33,030 nt of DNA from an uncultured Gammaproteobacteria bacterium (GCA_913043815.1 CAJWNY010000032.1:1-33030); one strand, 5' to 3'. Counted from the first letter of the stretch, positions 1-9,320 are shown. A program made the numbers and translations. The notes: a model not told the origin generated them from the sequence alone.

Positions 1-32
1 TGCAAAACTGCAAAACTGCAAAACTGCAAAAC
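1..32. repeat. Four tandem copies of the octamer TGCAAAAC
   Basis: Four exact head-to-tail copies of TGCAAAAC fill the first 32 bases and run off the left edge, so the true copy number is unknown. The array stops one base before the ispA stop codon (34-36). On the minus strand it lies directly downstream of ispA, where dxs often follows in gammaproteobacteria. The repeats are seen directly; any effect on a downstream gene is inference. Confidence 0.85.
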
Positions 33-33
33 G

Positions 34-915
34 TTAAAAAGTTCTATTTATCGCCCTATTAGCCAACGTGTAAAGTAACGGCGTTTTTAACTTGTGCTGC
101 TCAAGTAAGGCCAGTGCTTCTTGCAGCAAATCCTCCGCCTTCTTTTTGGACTCTTTTAAGCCCATTAGTCGCGGAAAGGTATTTTTACTTAAGGCCTCGT
201 CTGAACCAGCGGGCTTTCCCAGTATCTCGCTTGTCTGGGTGACATCTAATATGTCGTCTACTACCTGAAAAGCTAAGCCTATCTTTGCGCCAAATTCGCC
301 GATTGCTTTGAAGGCGGCAGAGTTGCTATCCGCTTCGGCGCACAGGGCACCCACTTCAAGAGATGACCTGATTAAGGCGCCAGTTTTCGCAGCGTGCAAT
401 ATTTCTAGTTCTTCAAGCGACAAGACCTTACCTTCAGCTTCAATGTCTAAGCATTGGCCGCCAGACATGCCGGGCCAGCCTGCAGCTTTAGAGAGCAGGC
501 TAATGATTGCGAGTTTACTTGTTGGGGAAATATTTGCCGCTTCGCTGATCGATTGGAATGCCAGTGAATGGAGACTGTCGCCAGCCAAAATGGCGTTCGC
601 TTCGCCAAAAGCTACGTGAGTACTCGGTCTGCCGTGTCTGAGTTCGTCATCGTCCATTGCTGGTAAATCGTCATGGATTAAAGAGTAGGCATGGATGAAT
701 TCGAAAGCGCAACTAGCGGGCAAAGCCGCTTTATAGTCTCCCCCAAAGGCTTCGCAGCTTGCGCAAACCAGCATGGGTCTGAGTCTTTTGCCGCCACCCA
801 TTACGGCATAGCTCATAGCGTCCAGCATGGGTTGGGCTATTTGCGAGCTAGTGGGAAGGTGCTGCTGAAGTGACGCTTCTAATTGTAGCTGTAGATAGGC
901 AAGGTCACTAAGCAT
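34..915 (-). CDS. ispA: Farnesyl diphosphate synthase (geranyltranstransferase)
   Basis: This 293-residue protein is a cytoplasmic short-chain all-trans prenyl transferase. It condenses DMAPP/GPP with IPP to make farnesyl diphosphate for quinone side chains, undecaprenyl phosphate and other isoprenoids. Visible motifs are GGGKRLRP (about 40-47), the first Asp-rich motif DDLPAMDDD (82-90) with the long DDxxxxD spacing usual in bacterial enzymes, KTGALI (about 177-182) and the second Asp-rich motif VVDDILD (218-224). The length is typical of IspA. Its ATG overlaps the end of xseB by 8 bases, so the two are translationally coupled, which is the usual xseB-ispA order; dxs is expected beyond the left edge. 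GGPP or octaprenyl synthases are less likely given the context and length. Confidence 0.96.
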   Translation of the reverse strand: MLSDLAYLQLQLEASLQQHLPTSSQIAQPMLDAMSYAVMGGGKRLRPMLVCASCEAFGGDYKAALPASCAFEFIHAYSLIHDDLPAMDDDELRHGRPSTHVAFGEANAILAGDSLHSLAFQSISEAANISPTSKLAIISLLSKAAGWPGMSGGQCLDIEAEGKVLSLEELEILHAAKTGALIRSSLEVGALCAEADSNSAAFKAIGEFGAKIGLAFQVVDDILDVTQTSEILGKPAGSDEALSKNTFPRLMGLKESKKKAEDLLQEALALLEQHKLKTPLLYTLANRAINRTF

Positions 916-1165
916 CTAAATCGCTTACATCCAGATCTTCAATTACGCCCTCTGCGGAAAGCATTTTAACTTTCAGCTCAGCTTCGGCTAAAGATTTTTG
1001 GCATTGACGAGTCAATAGCACGCCTCGCTCAAAAGCTTTAAGAGATTCATCTAGGCTGAGGTCGCCGTTTTCCATCTGTCTGACTAGCTGCTCCAGCTCT
1101 AACATCGCTGCTTCAAAGTTAACGTCTTCCTCTTTGCTGACGATAGTCTTTTTCTTTTCGCTCAT
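908..1165 (-). CDS. xseB: Exodeoxyribonuclease VII small subunit
   Basis: This 85-residue protein is the small subunit of exonuclease VII, a cytoplasmic single-strand DNA exonuclease in which several XseB chains decorate each catalytic XseA. After a charged N-terminal tail, the core runs [33 protein letters not shown] (about 16-48). This is the family signature: two helices joined by the G-D/E-L-S-L-E/D-E turn. Size matches the family (about 75-85 residues). It overlaps ispA by 8 bases and is the first gene of that pair in this window. XseA is not in the window, as is usual because xseA normally lies elsewhere. Confidence 0.95.
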   Translation of the reverse strand: MSEKKKTIVSKEEDVNFEAAMLELEQLVRQMENGDLSLDESLKAFERGVLLTRQCQKSLAEAELKVKMLSAEGVIEDLDVSDLDA

Positions 1166-1283
1166 TGTATTAGGTAGTCCAGTGCGTGCTTATGTTTATA
1201 ATTTTTGCGAGCTAGGTCATAGGTCATCGGCATATGCTAAACGCTCTCAGTTATTTTGTAACCATTGGCTTATACAAACAGCA

Positions 1284-2963
1284 TTATTTTTTTGTTTGGT
1301 AACGCTGGGCCAACAAATCTAGCTTTTCGCGCTTGGCGCCAGCAATTGTTTTGATCTCATTTGAGAGTAACAGTGTGTTGTGACTTTGTGGTTCGTAGCT
1401 TGCCCAGTTGGGTAAGTCAGCGCCATTTGGATTGCCGGTTTTAGCAAAATTTGTCCAATAGCCGCTGATTGTTCGGGCCATGGCAAAGTCTTTCTCCGAC
1501 CAAAAGTCACCAGATTTACCAATGTTGTTAAAGACATAAGCTAAATCGCCGGAGTGGTAGGCGCCGCTGCTGCGAGGTCCGCCTGGTAGGTTGAGGTCTG
1601 GATCATTAAATAAGTAAATTTGGTGGGCCGGCGGCACATATTCCATGTAGTAAAGGTAGCTAGGCTGGCCAGCCCTGTGGTTGTACTGAGCCCAACCGCG
1701 CATGGACATGGCCATAAATGTGTCTGTTAGGATTTCCCGCAGCGCCATGCCGGGAGAGATAGCTAAGTCTTCGGCGTAGAGGGCTTTTAGTTTGGGCGCA
1801 GAATCGGCAAATGTTTTTTTCAGATATTGGTCTAATTCAGATTCTGTTAAGGCGTTGTTTAGCGGCAGCAGTTCATGGCCTTCGTTCGCTAAAGACCCCA
1901 CTAATAAGGGCACTTTAGTTTGTTGGTTGGCATTAAAAACGTCCAACGGGGCTTTTGGCAATACCCAACCGTCTACCACTATACGACTAGCCACGCTCCA
2001 ATCACTCGTTTGCATGGCGGACAGCAACGTTTCGTTGTCTATGGTGCGTAGTTCTTTTGCAGATACCTTACTCTCAGAGTCTACAGTGCCTGATTTACGT
2101 AGCCTGCCCAAGGCCAATTGAGCAAGGTGTGAGCCACGTTCTTGGCCATTGGCATCAACTTTTTCTTTTGCCAGACAAGCCGCAGATTGCCCTATAGCTT
2201 TATGGAACAGGCCGCTTGCAAGTGGCGAGGTCATTAACGCGCAGATACTACTAGACCCTGCGGATTGACCAAATATGGTGACATTCTCTGAATCACCGCC
2301 AAAGCCTTGGATATTTTTTTGTACCCATTTCAGAGCGGCAATTTTGTCCATTAACCCATAGTTCCCAGCGCTGTTGTGCTCGGATTCTTCAGCAAGGGCG
2401 GGGTGAGCCAAAAATCCCCATGGGCCAAGGCGATAATTCACTGTAACAACCACAACACTTTGGCGCGCCAGTTCAGTACCGTCAAATAATTCTACCTGTG
2501 CAAAACCGCCGGTGTGCGCGCCACCATGAAACCAAACCATCACCGGTGCAGGGGTAATGGTTTTTTCCGGTTGCCAAATATTAAGGTGTAAGCAGTCTTC
2601 ACTGCGCGAGAATTTACCGCGACTCCAGACAAAAGCATCGTCGCTGTAAGATTGCCAGCACGCGGCACCAAACTTCTTTGCAGAGCGCACCCCGGTCCAA
2701 GATGCTAGGCCTTGCGGAGCACGCCAACGCAACTCACCAATTGGCGGTTGGGCATAGGGGATGCCTCGAAATACGCCAATACTCGAATCTACCTCTGACC
2801 ATGCGCCCTCTAGTATCCCGCGCTCCGTTGCGACTCGATTGATCCGCTCTTTGTTAACGTCAGCGCTCATCTCAGTACCCTTGTCTGTACAACCAAATAG
2901 ATTAATCGACAACAGAATTGCCAGTGTCAGATATATGCGAGTCAACTTTGCAATGAGCTGCAT
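1284..2963 (-). CDS. Type B carboxylesterase, lipoprotein
   Basis: This 559-residue alpha/beta hydrolase of the carboxylesterase/cholinesterase family hydrolyses carboxylic esters. An N-terminal hydrophobic segment ends in the lipobox LFGC with Cys25, so it is probably lipidated and faces the periplasm or outer surface. The oxyanion-hole motif FHGGAHTGG is at about 145-153. The nucleophile Ser234 lies in GQSAGSSS, the acid is probably Glu361 (in ANEGHELLP), and the base is probably His470 (in GAYHSGDLAYVF). Length is normal for the family. It starts 12 bases after the stop of the acyl-CoA synthetase gene, so one transcript is likely. That pairing suggests the esterase frees an acid which the synthetase then activates (inference). 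The natural substrate cannot be read from sequence. Confidence 0.92.
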   Translation of the reverse strand: MQLIAKLTRIYLTLAILLSINLFGCTDKGTEMSADVNKERINRVATERGILEGAWSEVDSSIGVFRGIPYAQPPIGELRWRAPQGLASWTGVRSAKKFGAACWQSYSDDAFVWSRGKFSRSEDCLHLNIWQPEKTITPAPVMVWFHGGAHTGGFAQVELFDGTELARQSVVVVTVNYRLGPWGFLAHPALAEESEHNSAGNYGLMDKIAALKWVQKNIQGFGGDSENVTIFGQSAGSSSICALMTSPLASGLFHKAIGQSAACLAKEKVDANGQERGSHLAQLALGRLRKSGTVDSESKVSAKELRTIDNETLLSAMQTSDWSVASRIVVDGWVLPKAPLDVFNANQQTKVPLLVGSLANEGHELLPLNNALTESELDQYLKKTFADSAPKLKALYAEDLAISPGMALREILTDTFMAMSMRGWAQYNHRAGQPSYLYYMEYVPPAHQIYLFNDPDLNLPGGPRSSGAYHSGDLAYVFNNIGKSGDFWSEKDFAMARTISGYWTNFAKTGNPNGADLPNWASYEPQSHNTLLLSNEIKTIAGAKREKLDLLAQRYQTKK

Positions 2964-2975
2964 GTGGTTTCCCGC

Positions 2976-4664
2976 TTAAGTAGTTAACCTAATACAGGCT
3001 TCTTCGCGCAGTTCGCGCTTAAGTATTTTGCCTGAGGCCGTTCGGGGCAGTGGTTCGTGTTGCTGCCAAGTGTGTGTGGGTACTTTAAAGCGGGAGAGAC
3101 GCGTAAGTAAAAATGCGTTTAGTTCGTCCCCATCAATAGGCAAATCTGTATAAATAGTGGTGCCTACTTCCTCACCTAGCCTTTCATCGGGTACCGCATA
3201 AACGGATGCCTCGTGAATGAGTGGGTGCTCTAATAGCGCCGCCTCTACTTCGCCACAGCCGATGTTTTCGCCGCCTCTAATGACTAAATCTTTGATTCGA
3301 TCCACTATGAATAGATAACCTTCCTCGTCCAAATAGGCTACGTCCCCTGTACGCATCCAGCCGCCGGGTAGAAAGGTTTCTGCGTTTGCGTCAGGGCGAT
3401 TCCAGTAGCCCCGAAATACGGCGGTGCCACGTATAAGTAATTCGCCTCGGCTCAAAGTAGGCAGCTCATCGCCCGCTTCATCAATGACCTTTAATTCCAT
3501 GACACCACTGCAACGGCCAGAACTCTCTGGTCGCTCGAGGTAATCAAGACCGCCAATACCAGTGCCAATGGCGTTGGTCTCGGTCATGCCCCAACCGGTA
3601 CCCGGTAATGCTTTAGCGAATGATTTTTCAATGTTGCGTACTTGCTCGGGCGCCCGAGGTGCACCGCCGCCGCCCACTGATGAAAGAGAGCTTAAATCGC
3701 GTTGGGAGCGCTGGGCTTCTAGCACAAGGTCTCCGGTCATAGCTGCTGGTGCAATGAAGGTTGAGATTTTTTCTTCTTCAATCATTTGTGCTGCTGTGAC
3801 GGGGTCCCACTTATACATGCAGACCAATTTTCGTTGGTGGCGATAGCTGGCCAGGTATACTGCGTGGGAACCAGTAGCATGAAATAGAGGCACTGCCATG
3901 AGAGACGCGGGTGGGTGTGCGGGAGCCTCTGGTGGCGTATCCATTAATGCCACGGCGCTGTGCATATCCAGCTCCCAGCTCATCAATGCGCTGATTATAT
4001 TTACATGACAAGAGGCTACGCCTTTGGGGTGGCCTGTCGAGCCTGAAGTATAGAGTAGGGTAGCGTCGTCCTCAGGTTGCGCGCACTGGCTGGGCATTTC
4101 AATTGTTTGGCCACTCTGCTCAAGTTTTTCGATCAGCGCGCCAAGTTCTGGTGCATTTGCAGATGCAGATGCTCGAACAGCAATGAGGTCCACTGCCGGT
4201 GGTGCAGTTATCTGTGCAAAGCGAGCTAGGCGCTCTTCGTCTGCGAACAGCACTTTTGCTCCGCTGTCAGTAAGGCCATAGGCCATTTCTTCTGGCAGCC
4301 ATAAAGCGTTCATGGCCACAGCGATACCGCCGATGGAGGTAGTTGCCATGAAAGCCAGAATCCATTCTGGGAAATTACGCATGGAGATCGCCACCCTGTC
4401 ACCGGGTGCGATTCCGTAGTCATCAACTAGGATCATGGCAATTTTCGAAGCTTCAATGTAGGCCTGATCGAAAGTTAGGCGTTGGTCCTCATAAATGATG
4501 AACTCTAAATCGCTGCGGCTTTCGGAAAAAAGGTCGCGCAGCGTAGGGGGAGCGTTCTTGAATCGTAAACATTCTCTATCAAAGACGCTGCCCGGTACCA
4601 ATTCATATGGCTGCTCCGCCGCAGTTAGTTCTTTTAGTACCTCTACTCTTGTTCTCTCCGACAC
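2976..4664 (-). CDS. Acyl-CoA synthetase (AMP-forming, class I adenylate-forming enzyme)
   Basis: This 562-residue cytoplasmic ligase activates a carboxylic acid to acyl-AMP and then acyl-CoA. Motifs in order: the phosphate loop TSGSTGHPKG (206-215), GWGMTET (357-363), the core GGWMRTGDVAYLDEEGY (about 434-450) with the ATP-ribose Asp441, the hinge DRIKDLVIRGGENI (455-468), and the C-terminal PRTASGKILKRELR with the probable catalytic Lys546. Length is typical of FadD- or FadD3-like enzymes. The residues after GGEN are IGCGEVE rather than the common IYPAEVE, a small variation. It has no signal peptide. It precedes the lipoprotein esterase with a 12-base gap. Chain length and whether the acid is aliphatic, aromatic or steroid-derived are not decidable here. 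Confidence 0.93.
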   Translation of the reverse strand: MSERTRVEVLKELTAAEQPYELVPGSVFDRECLRFKNAPPTLRDLFSESRSDLEFIIYEDQRLTFDQAYIEASKIAMILVDDYGIAPGDRVAISMRNFPEWILAFMATTSIGGIAVAMNALWLPEEMAYGLTDSGAKVLFADEERLARFAQITAPPAVDLIAVRASASANAPELGALIEKLEQSGQTIEMPSQCAQPEDDATLLYTSGSTGHPKGVASCHVNIISALMSWELDMHSAVALMDTPPEAPAHPPASLMAVPLFHATGSHAVYLASYRHQRKLVCMYKWDPVTAAQMIEEEKISTFIAPAAMTGDLVLEAQRSQRDLSSLSSVGGGGAPRAPEQVRNIEKSFAKALPGTGWGMTETNAIGTGIGGLDYLERPESSGRCSGVMELKVIDEAGDELPTLSRGELLIRGTAVFRGYWNRPDANAETFLPGGWMRTGDVAYLDEEGYLFIVDRIKDLVIRGGENIGCGEVEAALLEHPLIHEASVYAVPDERLGEEVGTTIYTDLPIDGDELNAFLLTRLSRFKVPTHTWQQHEPLPRTASGKILKRELREEACIRLTT

Positions 4665-4878
4665 CTAACTCTCCCTTTTAATCTTAAATATCACTCTCTC
4701 GTGAACTAATTTAAAGACATATGTCGATCTAGGCAACTGGGACCGAACGGCTGTTTTACGGGATTTTTAAAAGGCCGTTTGCGTTATTTCGTTACAAAGC
4801 GTCTATTGGTCTCCAAGATCTACCTTTTTCACCGACTGCCAACTAGATTTTTGCCTCAACGCGTATAAGTATGATATT

Positions 4879-4908
4879 TCGACGCAAAATTCTAAAAATC
4901 CATATAAT
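4879..4908 (+). promoter_or_regulatory. Probable sigma70 promoter of the RND efflux operon
   Basis: A consensus -10 box TATAAT lies at 4903-4908. A -35-like TCGACG (four of six matches to TTGACA) lies at 4879-4884, with an 18-base spacer. The predicted start near 4915 leaves a leader of about 90 bases before the adaptor start codon at 5008. The boxes are seen directly; activity is inferred. Confidence 0.55.
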
Positions 4909-4960
4909 GACAACCTTCGTCATGATGACAATTGAGGTACTTAGGTCCGTCATGAATGTC
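4907..4960. promoter_or_regulatory. Clustered GTCAT/ATGAC inverted repeats overlapping the promoter
   Basis: ATGAC (4907-4911) and GTCAT (4919-4923) form an inverted repeat whose left arm overlaps the -10 box. The same GTCAT then forms the perfect palindrome GTCAT-G-ATGAC (4919-4929). A related copy, GTCATGAATGTC, follows at 4949-4960. This layout suits a repressor operator of the kind common at efflux genes, but no regulator gene is adjacent. Confidence 0.45.
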
Positions 4961-5007
4961 TCTTTCGCCCAGCGAAACGGGTGTAAATAAAAATAAACGG
5001 ATTAGTC

Positions 5008-6168
5008 ATGAAGTCAAAAATAAAATTAGGACTGCCCGTAGTAATTCTTCTGGCCTTTGCTGGCCTGTCAGGCCTTTTGATGAATTCTCGTGAAGCTCCG
5101 GAAAAAGTTGCGTTAGAACCGCCAAGTTTGCTGGTGGATATTGCTACGGCCTATCGGCAGCCCGTCGAATTTTCTATTAGTTCTCAGGGTACCGTTGGTC
5201 CCCGTACTCAAACTAATCTCATGGCAGAGGCTTCGGGCCAGATCATTGAAGTATCTGAGGCATTTGTCAGCGGTGGGTTCTTTAACCTCGGCGACGTGCT
5301 TGTGCGAATCGATCCAAGAAATTATCAAACCGCAGTCAAAAGATCCCGTGCCAGTGTTGCCAAGGCCGAAACACTGCTGGCAAAAGAAAGCGCGCTAGCC
5401 GGTTACGCCAAAGAGGACTACAAACGTTTATTAAAGTTAAAGCCTGGCACTGGCCCGGCCTCAGCCCTCGCTCTTCGTAAACCTCAACTTTTAGAGGCGG
5501 TAGCGGAATTGCAGTTCGCTGAAGCGGAATTAGAGAAAGCTAAAGGCGATTTGGAGCGCACGGTTATTCTCGCCCCATACATGGGAATGGTGCTTGAGAA
5601 GCGCGCAGATGTAGGTCAATTCGTGAGCATGGGCTCTGCGCTAGCCACAACGGTGGCGGTTGACGTTGCCGAGATCAGGCTGCCTGTTACCCAGCGCGAT
5701 TTAGCTTTCTTAGATATTAATAAGATTCGTCGAGGTGAACCGTTACCTGTGGCTGTATCCGCCGAATTGGGTGGTACCCACTTTACTTGGCAGGGTCAAA
5801 TTACTCGCTCCGAAGGTGTATTTGATACCACTACCCGAGTCCTCTATTTGGTTGCGCAAATCCAAGATCCTTACAAGTTATTGAGCAACAGCGAAGCAAT
5901 TCCTCTGCTTATTGGCACATACGTTTCAGCAGAAATTACTGGCAGGTCCGGCGGTGATTTATTTCTTATTCCTCGCCATTCTCTGCATCGGGGTAAAACA
6001 CTTTGGCTTGTAGACGACCAGCAGCAGATTCAGCCTAAAGACGTTTCTATAGTGCGTTCCGATGAGTCGTTCTTTTATATAGATGCAGGCATACCGGAGG
6101 GGGCGCGTTACTGCGTAACGCCGATAGATAAACCATTGCCAGGTCAAAAAGTTAGGGTGAGTGGTTAA
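5008..6168 (+). CDS. RND efflux periplasmic adaptor (membrane fusion protein)
   Basis: This 386-residue HlyD/AcrA-type adaptor would join the inner-membrane pump to an outer-membrane channel. A hydrophobic stretch at about 7-24 acts as signal or anchor, and there is no lipobox cysteine. The first lipoyl half-domain (around EASGQIIEVSEAFVSGGFFNLGDVLVRID, 74-102) is followed by a helical hairpin (about 105-185, rich in Ala, Glu and Lys). The second lipoyl half (LAPYMGMVLEKRADVGQFV, about 188-206) and beta-barrel segments follow. The pump gene begins 5 bases downstream, so the two are one operon. No TolC-like gene is present, so the channel must be supplied from elsewhere. The Shine-Dalgarno sequence before the ATG is weak. 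Substrate is unknown. Confidence 0.92.
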   Translation: MKSKIKLGLPVVILLAFAGLSGLLMNSREAPEKVALEPPSLLVDIATAYRQPVEFSISSQGTVGPRTQTNLMAEASGQIIEVSEAFVSGGFFNLGDVLVRIDPRNYQTAVKRSRASVAKAETLLAKESALAGYAKEDYKRLLKLKPGTGPASALALRKPQLLEAVAELQFAEAELEKAKGDLERTVILAPYMGMVLEKRADVGQFVSMGSALATTVAVDVAEIRLPVTQRDLAFLDINKIRRGEPLPVAVSAELGGTHFTWQGQITRSEGVFDTTTRVLYLVAQIQDPYKLLSNSEAIPLLIGTYVSAEITGRSGGDLFLIPRHSLHRGKTLWLVDDQQQIQPKDVSIVRSDESFFYIDAGIPEGARYCVTPIDKPLPGQKVRVSG

Positions 6169-6173
6169 GTTAT

Positions 6174-9100
6174 ATGCCTGAAAAGAAAGACAAAGAGGAT
6201 CCTCAAATAGTTGATTTCACATTGCCTCCGCCTGGCGTTATTGGCTGGTTTGCTTCCAACCATGTGGCATCAAATTTGCTTATGGTGTTTGTTTTTGCTT
6301 TTGGCCTACTGGCCGTTTTTGATCTCAAAAAAGAGAGCATGCCGTCCATAGTTTTCGACAGGGTGAACATTAATGTCGCCTATCCCGGTGCCGGCCCAGA
6401 GGAAGTTGAGCTGGGAATTGTTGTAAAAATTGAGGAGGCGTTAAATTCAATTGAAGGTATCCGAGAAATAAGGAGTACCGCAAGAGAGGGCTTGGCGAGC
6501 GTAGACGTTCAGGTACAAGTTGATTTTGAAATTGCTGAATTGACTGACGAAATAAAACTAGCTGTAGACAGTATTTCCACGTTCCCCCTAAATAGTGAAC
6601 GGCCTGTTATCTCAAAAGTAGAGCGGCGAATGCAGGCTTTGCGAGTTGCGGTTTCCGGCAATTTAGACGAAACCGCAATGAAGTATCTTGCAGATGACAT
6701 TAAGGATGAAATTACAGCTTTGCCAGAGGTCACCTTTGCCTCAATTTTGGGTGGGCGCGATTTTGAAGTGGCTATCGAAATACCGGAAGATCGGTTGCGC
6801 GAATACAACTTGTCGCTATCTGAGGTCGCGCAAGCAATACGGCGTTGGTCTGCGGATATTCCAGGTGGCACCATAAAGTCTGAAGCAGGCTCTATTCGCT
6901 TGCGTGCGTTGGGGCAGTCATATACCTCCCAAGAGTTCGAGAACATCATTATTCTTACCAATGCCGATGGTTCGATTTTACGCCTGGGTGATATCGCGTC
7001 GGTGACCGACGGTTTCGTTGAAGAGGAGTTCTATGCTTTTTTTAACGGTAAACCGAGTTTGGCAATTGAAGTAAAGTCCACTGATCAAGAAAGCGAAATT
7101 GAAATAAGCAATGCTGTGCGCGCTTATGTTGACGCTCGGCAGGCGACTCTGCCCAAAGGTATTAGCCTAGATGTTTGGGCCGACAGTTCTTTCTATTTGC
7201 AAAGCCAAATTGATATGTTGCTGAAAAACATGTTGCTAGGGGCAGTTTTAGTATTTGTAGTGCTGGGCCTTTTCCTAAGATTGCGTATGGCCATCTGGGT
7301 ACTTATCGGTTTGCCTGTTGCATTTTTGGGTGCCACCTTAATGATGCCTTGGGTGGGCATCACCATCAATATCATTAGCCTCTTTGCCTTCATACTAGTG
7401 TTGGGTATTGTTGTAGACGACGCAATTATTATTGCCGAGAGCGTGCACACACAGACGGAGCGAGATGGCTACAATTTACATAACATTGTAGCCGGCGCCC
7501 AACGCGTTGCGGTGCCGGCTACATTTGGTGTGCTAACGACCATCATGGCTTTTGCACCAATGTTGCTGGTCACAGGCCCACCATCAAGTTTGACCAAGGC
7601 TACCGCTGGGGTGGTGATTTTTTGCCTGCTGTTTTCGTTAGTTGAAAGTAAGCTTATTTTGCCCTCCCACTTGGCTATGTTGCCACCGCCGAAGAAAACA
7701 AAGCGAGGCATCCCTGAATGGACTAATAGTAAACTGCAGTGGTTTATAAACACTGCGTATCAACCATTTATCTTGCGAGCGATTGAATATAGATATGCCA
7801 CAGTTGCCACTTTTATTGGCATGATAATAATTGTGCTGGGATTAATGTGGGGCGGTTTTATTAAGTATGGTTTCTTCCCTGACATAGATCAGCCGGTATT
7901 GCGGGCCTCGGTTGAGGTGCAGGCGGGGTCTCCGCCAGGTTTGGCTAAGCAAATAGTGGACCGAATGTATAAAAGCGCAATGCGCATAGAGAAGGAAATT
8001 GTCGCGGAATCTCCTACAAAAACTGGCTTTATGGAGAATATCCTGGCATTTGTTGCACAGGACAAACAGGGGTTTATTCTAATCGAACTTTTGCCCAACG
8101 AAAAACTGCAGGTTTTGCCGGAGGAGATAGAACGTCGTTGGCGTGAAGATGTCGGTGAAATTTCTGGTGTCAATGAAATGAAATTTATTTCTAGAGAGCA
8201 AATGGCAGGGGCGCCAGTTTCATTTAAGTTGCTGGGCAAAAACACTTTGCAGTTAGAAGCGGCGGTTACTGAACTGCAAAAACGTTTGTCTTCTGTTGAC
8301 GGCGTCTATGAAGTCACAGCCTCGGTAAACGAGGGTCCGCAAGAGTTGAGCCTGCGGATAAAGCCTTCTGCAGAAACTTTGGGTGTTACATTAATGGATT
8401 TAGCCAGTCAGGTGCGTGAAGCATTTTATGGCGCAGAAGCCCAACGTTTTCAGCGAGATAGCCAAGAAATAAAAGTCATGGTTAGGTATCCCAGGAGTGA
8501 TAGGCGCTCTATTGGAGACTTAGAAGGTATGTGGATCAATCTTGCCGGTGGGCGAGCTGTTCCTTTTTCGTCTGTAGCCGAATTTGAGTTAGCCCAAGGC
8601 TATGACGTTATTCGACGTATTGATAAAGAGCGCGCGGTTAATGTCAGTGCCAATGTAAACGTGTCTGTGGTGGAATCCAATGATGTGCTGCGCCAGGTAA
8701 GACTAAATTTTGAGCCAATTTTAGCCAGTAACTTCCCGGGCGTGTCCATAGAGCTTGATGGAAGCTCTAAAGATGAAAGCGCCGCTATTAGTGAGCTTTG
8801 GATCGCCGTTTTCTTTGTTTTGACCGGTATTTATGCATTGCTCGCTGTCCCGCTGAAATCTTATCTTCAGCCTCTGATTATTATGGCAGTCATTCCTTTT
8901 GGTTTGATCGGCGCTATTTTAGGTCATTTTTTCCTCGGCAAAACCGTCAGCATTATTTCTTTGCTTGGTTTTATTGCTCTTGGCGGCGTGGTGGTCAATG
9001 ACAGCTTAATTATGGTGGACTTTGTAAATAAAAAAGTTCGCGCGGGGATGTCCCATGCTCAGGCATCTGTCGAGGCAGGATCGGAAAGATTCAGAGCGAT

Positions 9101-9320
9101 CATATTAACCTCGTTGACGACGTTTTTTGGCTTGGTGCCTATCTTGAGCGAAACCTCTACTCAGGCGCAGATGATTATTCCGATGGCTATTTCGCTAGCC
9201 TTTGGCATTTTGTTTGCAACAGTGATTACTCTGATTTTGGTGCCAGCGCTCTACAACATATTTGCAGATTTAACGCCGGATACTCGCCGATTCGATAGAA
9301 TCCGGACACAAGTTGCCTGA
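6174..9320 (+). CDS. RND efflux permease (AcrB/HAE-type)
   Basis: This 1048-residue inner-membrane proton-driven exporter has the family's normal length and 12-helix plan. TM1 (about 29-48) is followed by a first large periplasmic loop to about residue 345. A block of helices at about 350-490 contains LGIVVDDAIII, where Asp415-Asp416 correspond to the paired proton-relay aspartates in TM4 of AcrB. A second periplasmic loop runs from about 560 to 870, then the last helices include LGGVVVNDSLIMVDFVNK. It is co-transcribed with the adaptor 5 bases upstream. The sequence looks nearer to multidrug/hydrophobe-type pumps than to CusA metal exporters, but this is judged by eye. The pump is intact, with no frameshift. 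Confidence 0.93.
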   Translation: MPEKKDKEDPQIVDFTLPPPGVIGWFASNHVASNLLMVFVFAFGLLAVFDLKKESMPSIVFDRVNINVAYPGAGPEEVELGIVVKIEEALNSIEGIREIRSTAREGLASVDVQVQVDFEIAELTDEIKLAVDSISTFPLNSERPVISKVERRMQALRVAVSGNLDETAMKYLADDIKDEITALPEVTFASILGGRDFEVAIEIPEDRLREYNLSLSEVAQAIRRWSADIPGGTIKSEAGSIRLRALGQSYTSQEFENIIILTNADGSILRLGDIASVTDGFVEEEFYAFFNGKPSLAIEVKSTDQESEIEISNAVRAYVDARQATLPKGISLDVWADSSFYLQSQIDMLLKNMLLGAVLVFVVLGLFLRLRMAIWVLIGLPVAFLGATLMMPWVGITINIISLFAFILVLGIVVDDAIIIAESVHTQTERDGYNLHNIVAGAQRVAVPATFGVLTTIMAFAPMLLVTGPPSSLTKATAGVVIFCLLFSLVESKLILPSHLAMLPPPKKTKRGIPEWTNSKLQWFINTAYQPFILRAIEYRYATVATFIGMIIIVLGLMWGGFIKYGFFPDIDQPVLRASVEVQAGSPPGLAKQIVDRMYKSAMRIEKEIVAESPTKTGFMENILAFVAQDKQGFILIELLPNEKLQVLPEEIERRWREDVGEISGVNEMKFISREQMAGAPVSFKLLGKNTLQLEAAVTELQKRLSSVDGVYEVTASVNEGPQELSLRIKPSAETLGVTLMDLASQVREAFYGAEAQRFQRDSQEIKVMVRYPRSDRRSIGDLEGMWINLAGGRAVPFSSVAEFELAQGYDVIRRIDKERAVNVSANVNVSVVESNDVLRQVRLNFEPILASNFPGVSIELDGSSKDESAAISELWIAVFFVLTGIYALLAVPLKSYLQPLIIMAVIPFGLIGAILGHFFLGKTVSIISLLGFIALGGVVVNDSLIMVDFVNKKVRAGMSHAQASVEAGSERFRAIILTSLTTFFGLVPILSETSTQAQMIIPMAISLAFGILFATVITLILVPALYNIFADLTPDTRRFDRIRTQVA

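Larger units (their letters stand above)
4665..5007. other. Divergent intergenic region between acyl-CoA synthetase and RND operon
   Basis: This 343-base gap holds the 5' regions of the leftward synthetase operon and the rightward efflux operon. The right half carries a good promoter and clustered GTCAT/ATGAC half-sites, listed separately. The left half is AT-rich with no ORF, tRNA or repeat that I can support; it presumably carries the synthetase promoter. Confidence 0.6.

Noticed and set aside
1214..1227. Tandem AGGTCAT AGGTCAT upstream of xseB
   Set aside because: Only two 7-base copies with no dyad; the distance to a possible TATAAA on the minus strand does not fit a promoter, so chance cannot be excluded.
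6509..6961. A 150-codon antisense open frame inside the RND permease gene
   Set aside because: It mirrors conserved permease sequence and has no recognisable motif or start signal.
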